Assembly: GCF_032854445.1 (NCBI RefSeq)
Contig: NC_088295.1
Coordinates: 68,801,249-68,865,248 of the forward strand
Length of the DNA stretch: 64,000 nucleotides
Origin: Liolophura sinensis
Lineage: Eukaryota > Mollusca > Polyplacophora > Chitonida > Chitonidae
Direction of reading: 5' to 3'
The notes below the pieces were generated by a model. That model was not told the origin of the DNA. It searched no databases and worked only from the letters and a program-made list of their open reading frames with translations. This document shows positions 58,745 to 64,000 of the stretch, piece after piece. The stretch's first letter is position 1. The number at the start of each line of letters is the position of its first letter. The translations under genes and the position numbers were made by a program.

Positions 58745-61700
58745 ACAGTAGTATTTAGTGCACTGTGACTTCAAACTCCTTCACAATATCACAATAAGCA
58801 GCACAAACTGATGCTGTAAATTCACAGAATGTACAACATAAAATAGCGTGTCTGGTTGTACATGGGATAAAAATAACGAATGCAGCGCACGTTTTCTCCA
58901 AAAACGTAGCCCTAGTGTGCTTACATAACAGATTGCGACATCATTAAGCATATCTTCTTAAATGGAATAGCATCAAATGTCCTCAAGATCATGTCCAAAA
59001 GAATTCCCCTATAGCCGTAATGTTTCTCCCAAGGTCGCAAATTAGCTTCATCATTGTTAACAAGTGAAGCTATACAAGTCGTGATCCCTTCGGTGCAAAG
59101 AGTCCAGTTCAATTCTGGCGATTATATGCTTACTCCACTTGACAAGATATGCTTTTAATAACTGCAGAATAAACATTAAAACAATTAGCACGTGACATTT
59201 ATGCCTGATAACGTTCACAAGATTTATATTTAAATGAAATTAGAATTATGCATAGAAATCCAATGAATTTTAGAATATTAGAAGGTGAGGTGCAGTAATA
59301 GGAAAGTAAGATGCACATTTTTCCCAATTATTCTTTTTGAGCAAAGTCATAAGACGAAAGACGAAACACAAGTTTAATATAAGGACACCAAAAAGGTTCA
59401 GCATAGCCTCTACCGCTGAGGACTTAACAACTGACTAGCGACTAAACAGTTCCCTAAACACGTTCTGGATACCCTTTATAACCAACACGGTAGACGACAT
59501 ACAACAACGTAATGGAATCACTTAACTTCATCACCAAACAATACAATCAGAATTACCTGAAAATACCTCAATTTTGGTACAGGGGCTCAATAATAACATC
59601 ATATGGTGATACACTGACTGATGCAATCCCGCTCATTATTGATGGTCAAGGTCAAAGATGACGAAAGAGGAACACTAACATTATCTAGTGTAAGCCGACG
59701 CAACCATGTTTGGTTATGTCAACGTTTCGAATTCCAAGATGAACAAACGACGGTTATGTTGCAGACGGAGCAACATACTGCATTCCAACACGAGGCACAC
59801 AACAAGCAGAAGTCCAACACACTGAATACTCATAATCCTTCATGCAAATCTTCTGGCAATGACGGATACCACGCTTTGTGCATCAAGCAACCAATTTGAT
59901 TAAACATTAAATCCGTTTATTAAAGTGTCTCGAGGCTGTCCGCAATTTTGCATGGTATTTTCAAGACATAAAACATCAGAATTGTGTCAAAATATGCCTG
60001 TTAGAGATCCTGCTCTTTTTCAGTTAATAGATGGCTGGATCATATTGTTGTTCTTGCTGTTATCGTGGTAGTCCTTGAAATGTATTGAACAACAAATCTA
60101 CTCGTCACACAAACTGCTCAAGATTATACCGCAACATGAACCCATTTACAGAATTTTGTTAAATGAAATATTGCGGTGATCAGAAGTCCGCAAAACCATT
60201 GTCCAACAGGATTATGTTACAAAGAATAGTGCGGAAAACACTACCGACAAGATACAGGAGAAAAGCCACGAACCGTTATATTAGACAAAAAATCCACAGT
60301 CAAATTTTGAATTCACGGTGTCCACTGATAATCGATGAAGATAACCTTACTGGGCATCACAGAGATACAGTCGATCTTCAAAGGAAGTGTAGCAATGAGA
60401 CCGATCTAAACTAAACGGCTTCAATTCGAATAACGCGGGCTTCCCGTTCGCACGGAAAATTAGCAATAAGGTATTGGCCGGGCAAGGAAACAATGGAGTA
60501 TGCTGACTTAGATTGTGATACAAGCTTCCAGCAAAAAGAAACAGCATGGATAGGCCACGAACTAAACACTCCCGAGTCCACTCACCAAATAATCGATTAA
60601 TAAGTGAACGGTACAGTTGCACTTAAGCAGGTTCAGTCGTTGGCTCCAGTCTGAACAACAGTTGTAGTTTTTCTGTTTTCATTTTTTACTTTCCTACAGG
60701 AATCGGTATTGATCAGTTTATCACTTGTCATTATCATTCAAAGTAAAAAAGAAAACTGACATTGCTACAATGCTGTTGGGTATGATAAAAACAAATGGCC
60801 CCTAACCCGTGACCTGTGACTTTCCCATCCATCAGTATACCTTACATTTAGTTTTCCCTCATCCCAGTTGTCAAATGACGTAAGTGATTGTAACCCACTG
60901 TGGGCTACGTTTGGGTTCATCTAGTTTAACGGAAACAGCGCTGTTAAACCAGAAACCTATTACTGTCTTGTTATTGAACCTTGCAACAGATGCAGATTAA
61001 ATGCTTATCGTGTTATCTATGTTATTATGTTGTTGTTGCTGCGTTCACCATGTCGGCTCTCTAATCGATAGGCATGTCTGATCTTGTGGACGCCATCATC
61101 GTGAAACGACCTTGAACTGTGGTCAACCATAGGAATAACATGACCCAGTGACCGAACGAAGGAGAGGTCAATCCGCGGTTATGCAATTTACATTGAAACA
61201 TCAACAAAGGCAAAGGTACGACACTGCTGTTATGCGTAGGACGCTTGTGAGAAGAGCAAACTTGTTGAAAGAGGATTACACAAGGAGTTAAGAAAACGTA
61301 AGACAATGTTTGATCACTACCGAAGACGGTGGTGAGCACATGCCCTCAATAACAATACCACCTACCATTGTCTACTGCCATCGGGCCATCTGCACCGGGA
61401 ACACTGTCCTCGGGGAACCGCGCGTCTCAACGCTTACGGCGAGGCTTGTACCATTCTATACCTAAATACACCACTCCAATGTTTACAAATATCTTCTCTG
61501 CCAAGTGCACACGATATATTATGCAATGTTGTGCTCATGTTAGCAATGATACTAAGATTGCCCAAGCGGGTGTCCCCTCTTCCCATTGGTGGGGAGGGAG
61601 AACATGCTCCAAACGGCTGACTGGATAAAATTAGTGCCATGGCCAATATTAGCTTGTCACATGATTGGTAGGAAGCTGGCTCCAAGCCAGGCCTTTTTTC

Positions 61701-62345
61701 GCAGCATTTCACAGCCTCTTTCACCTATTAATGTTTGCTATATTGCGTGTTCCAGAAACCCAGTGAATTTGACCTACATTTAAGACCTTGTACCCATTGT
61801 TTCTCAGAAAAGCTCCCGTGCGAGCTATGGTGCCAAAACCGAAGACCTGTGATCCTAAACGGTTGTAGTTGATTTATTGGGTTTTCGACGATATATATAT
61901 CTGACCCAAATTAGACCGACTAGTAAACACTGGGTCTCTGGTAGAAGTGCACAAAAAAGGTCCTATCAAAACACAATCACGCCGATGTGAATTGGGCCGA
62001 TTCCTTGTGCCCCTGTTATCTGTCGAAGTCTGTGTTTAATGTACAGCACGACGATAACGCTCGCGGGCAATCAAGAGAGCGATTTCACTTACTCATTACC
62101 CAGGATTAACCACAAGAGAAACATCGCTGCATTTTTTTTTATTTTTTTTTTTATTTGCTTTGTTCTGACCTCAATTTAGTACTTACATGTTTTTCTTTCT
62201 GGCCTCAGTTTCGAAGTTATAGGCGTTTAGCTTATCTCTTATGCATATACTTCTCTGTGTTTACTATGCACCATCAGGCAAACACAATGACGGCAATATT
62301 TTGCTACATGGAAAAAACTGATTTCGCTTGATGTGCTCAACAATG
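58745..62345. other. Probably intron of the LIN28 homolog, no exon found
   Basis: I looked on the minus strand for cold-shock-domain motifs (KWFN, GFGFI, FVHQS) and found none in a workable frame. No repeat family is evident. A small alternative exon could be missed. Confidence 0.45.
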
Positions 62346-62590
62346 TTGGGGTCATTTATTTATTTATTTGATTAGTGTTTAACGCCGTTCTGAAGAATTT
62401 TTACTTTTATGACGGCAGGGAACCCGGAGTAATGCTCGGAATAAACCACCGCCCTTCACCAATTACCAAAGAAACCCACTAACACAAAGCCGCAGCCGAA
62501 ACAGTGAGAGCTGGATTCGAATACGCGGTCTTTTTGGTCAATAACCTGAAAGTCGCATTGAGCCAGCGCTTTAATCACCTGATCCACTGA
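62346..62590 (-). mobile_element. SINE-D, tRNA-derived, with SINE-A-like tail
   Basis: The tail TTTATTTATTTGATTAGTGT followed by TTAACGCCGTTCTGAAGAAT resembles SINE-A. The body (GGAATAAACCACCGCCCTTC, CAAAGAAACCCACTAACAC) and the head (GAGCTGGATTCGAATACGC B box in reverse) differ. Related pieces are at 31855 and possibly 39545. Confidence 0.65.
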
Positions 62591-62599
62591 AATCCCTCA

Positions 62600-64000
62600 A
62601 AAAACGCGCTGGTAACGTTAAACCTATATATAGCATACACATTCATTAGGAGTTAGACCAAGACAAAAAAATAAAGCTAGAACTATGACCGCTTTGATAC
62701 TACATTAACATCGTGATATTCGTAGATCACAATACGTCTCTACTCGAACCGGTTCCACACAACCATTTTTGACATAAGTCAAAATTTTGAACTTCAATAT
62801 AATGCGAAGGAAGTTTAAATGTGGACAGGTTGTCTTTACCTACCACTTATACAGGGTTCTTTATTTTGCCTCCTCCTTCAAATATAAGCGTTTATCATGT
62901 TCCAAATACTGACATATAGACACTACATTTGTGGAATGGACAACACACACAATACAGTTTTCATCCGACTAGGTGTTGGTACGCAGCAGATTGTTGGGTT
63001 GCAAGAACTGTGTACCCCTTAAACCAAGAAGATCTGTGCACAGCCATTTGATGTGTCAAGATCAAAGAACAAAAAGTTCCTTCCCTGACATAACCTAAGC
63101 GACTTGCATGTACAAAAAGTCAATAAAAGCAAGGATAAAGATGAGAAAAAATAATTCCTGTATATCGCTGAAACTTTCTTGGTCCAGTCTAACTTTTCAA
63201 TACTCGCCACAAACAGAAGTTTCATGCTCCACGTGTGAAGGACACCTCAACGTTTGCCACCAAACATAAAACTTTTCACACTTAAGGGTTGCCACTACCA
63301 GCTCCCATCCTCCATAGCAGCCCCCAACTACATTTAAAGCCATTTTTCATACGTGGTAATAGAATTTGCCTACACCAGCATTTAATTCATAGACGCTACA
63401 ACGGTAATAAGACTAATAACTGTTTTAGCCTTGGGCCTTGGCAGTCATTCAGTTAGAAGGAGTCGATACGGTATGTCCAGTAGTTATTGTTCAGGTACCG
63501 CCAAAGACTTTTATACCAGATCACATACATCTCAATACTGAGCAAACCAGTGAATGATTCGAGTGAGAACTTGGTATTGTGATCGAGCAAAGCTTATGAC
63601 AAAGGCTTTCTTTTCAACCAAATTCACATGAACCAACACTGCTATTGTCTCTGCAAAAGGTCCGCATCAGTTGGCCAAGTGAATGGTGCAGTAAATCCTA
63701 TTCCAGAGACACAATAGCCGCATTTCCACTGTCCTTCCTGTCCAAGAATACAATGGTGTGTGCTGAAAATAGCCTCAGTGAGTAGAAGTGCTCGGTTTGT
63801 TATTACTGCCCACACTGACCTGAGGTCTCAAGTTGGCCGATGGCAGCACACACCTGCCTTTCCGGGGCTAACATGTCAAGGATAAAAAAAGACAAACAGT
63901 CATGTCTTAGTTATTACTTGGGCGATTAGCCCAAAGAAACTGCCATAGAATAGAATTGCGGTCAGTTGGACAGTAGTCGCGTGCCTCTGAGCGGTCAGCT
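62600..64000. other. Right edge, no feature seen
   Basis: Mixed-composition sequence without supported exons or repeats on either strand. Confidence 0.5.

Noticed and set aside
60930-60960. WFN-like triplets on the minus strand as a LIN28 cold-shock exon
   Set aside because: Downstream residues do not continue with the GFGFI or FVHQS motifs and no splice sites fit.

Overview
The window is nuclear DNA of an animal, most likely a marine lophotrochozoan (mollusc or brachiopod). The basis is small exons in long AT-rich introns with GT/AG borders, tRNA-derived SINEs with AAAT-type tails scattered throughout, many minisatellites, and three recognisable animal gene families. The species assignment is inference. 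Nothing bacterial or viral was recognised.

Left part (1-11 kb). A complete nine-exon secreted-protein gene runs rightward from 1729 to 10224. It encodes a signal peptide, a putative Ig/cadherin-like He_PIG module, one EGF domain and a C-terminal discoidin (F5/8C) domain. All exon phases agree and the frame closes at 356 residues. A divergent leftward paralog starts beside it and leaves the window at base 1; its 67-bp exon at 362-428 matches exon 2 of the rightward gene in length, phase and sequence.

Middle left (11-31 kb). This is mostly non-coding, with SINEs of several families and five minisatellite arrays. The exception is a TATA-box-preceded, single-exon secreted precursor at 18967-19614. 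It has dibasic sites and two Gly-dibasic (amidation) sites and looks like an undescribed peptide-hormone precursor.

Centre (31.5-41.1 kb). A leftward gene of ten firm exons plus one tentative exon encodes a large Rab32-like GTPase. It has an insertion between the G4 and G5 motifs, about 180 C-terminal residues of unknown function, and no prenylation cysteine. One intron holds a dead Tc1/mariner copy with both inverted repeats visible.

Right part (41-64 kb). This is mostly intergenic: SINEs, simple repeats and two weak small ORFs. At 58503-58728 lies the leftward last exon of a LIN28 homolog with the tandem CCHC knuckles. Its cold-shock-domain exons were not found and are probably beyond the right edge. 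The 3.2 kb downstream, read as its 3'UTR, carries let-7 and miR-125/lin-4 seed matches. One let-7 site also pairs with ten bases of the miRNA 3' end. This suggests that the heterochronic lin-28/let-7/miR-125 circuit is hard-wired here.
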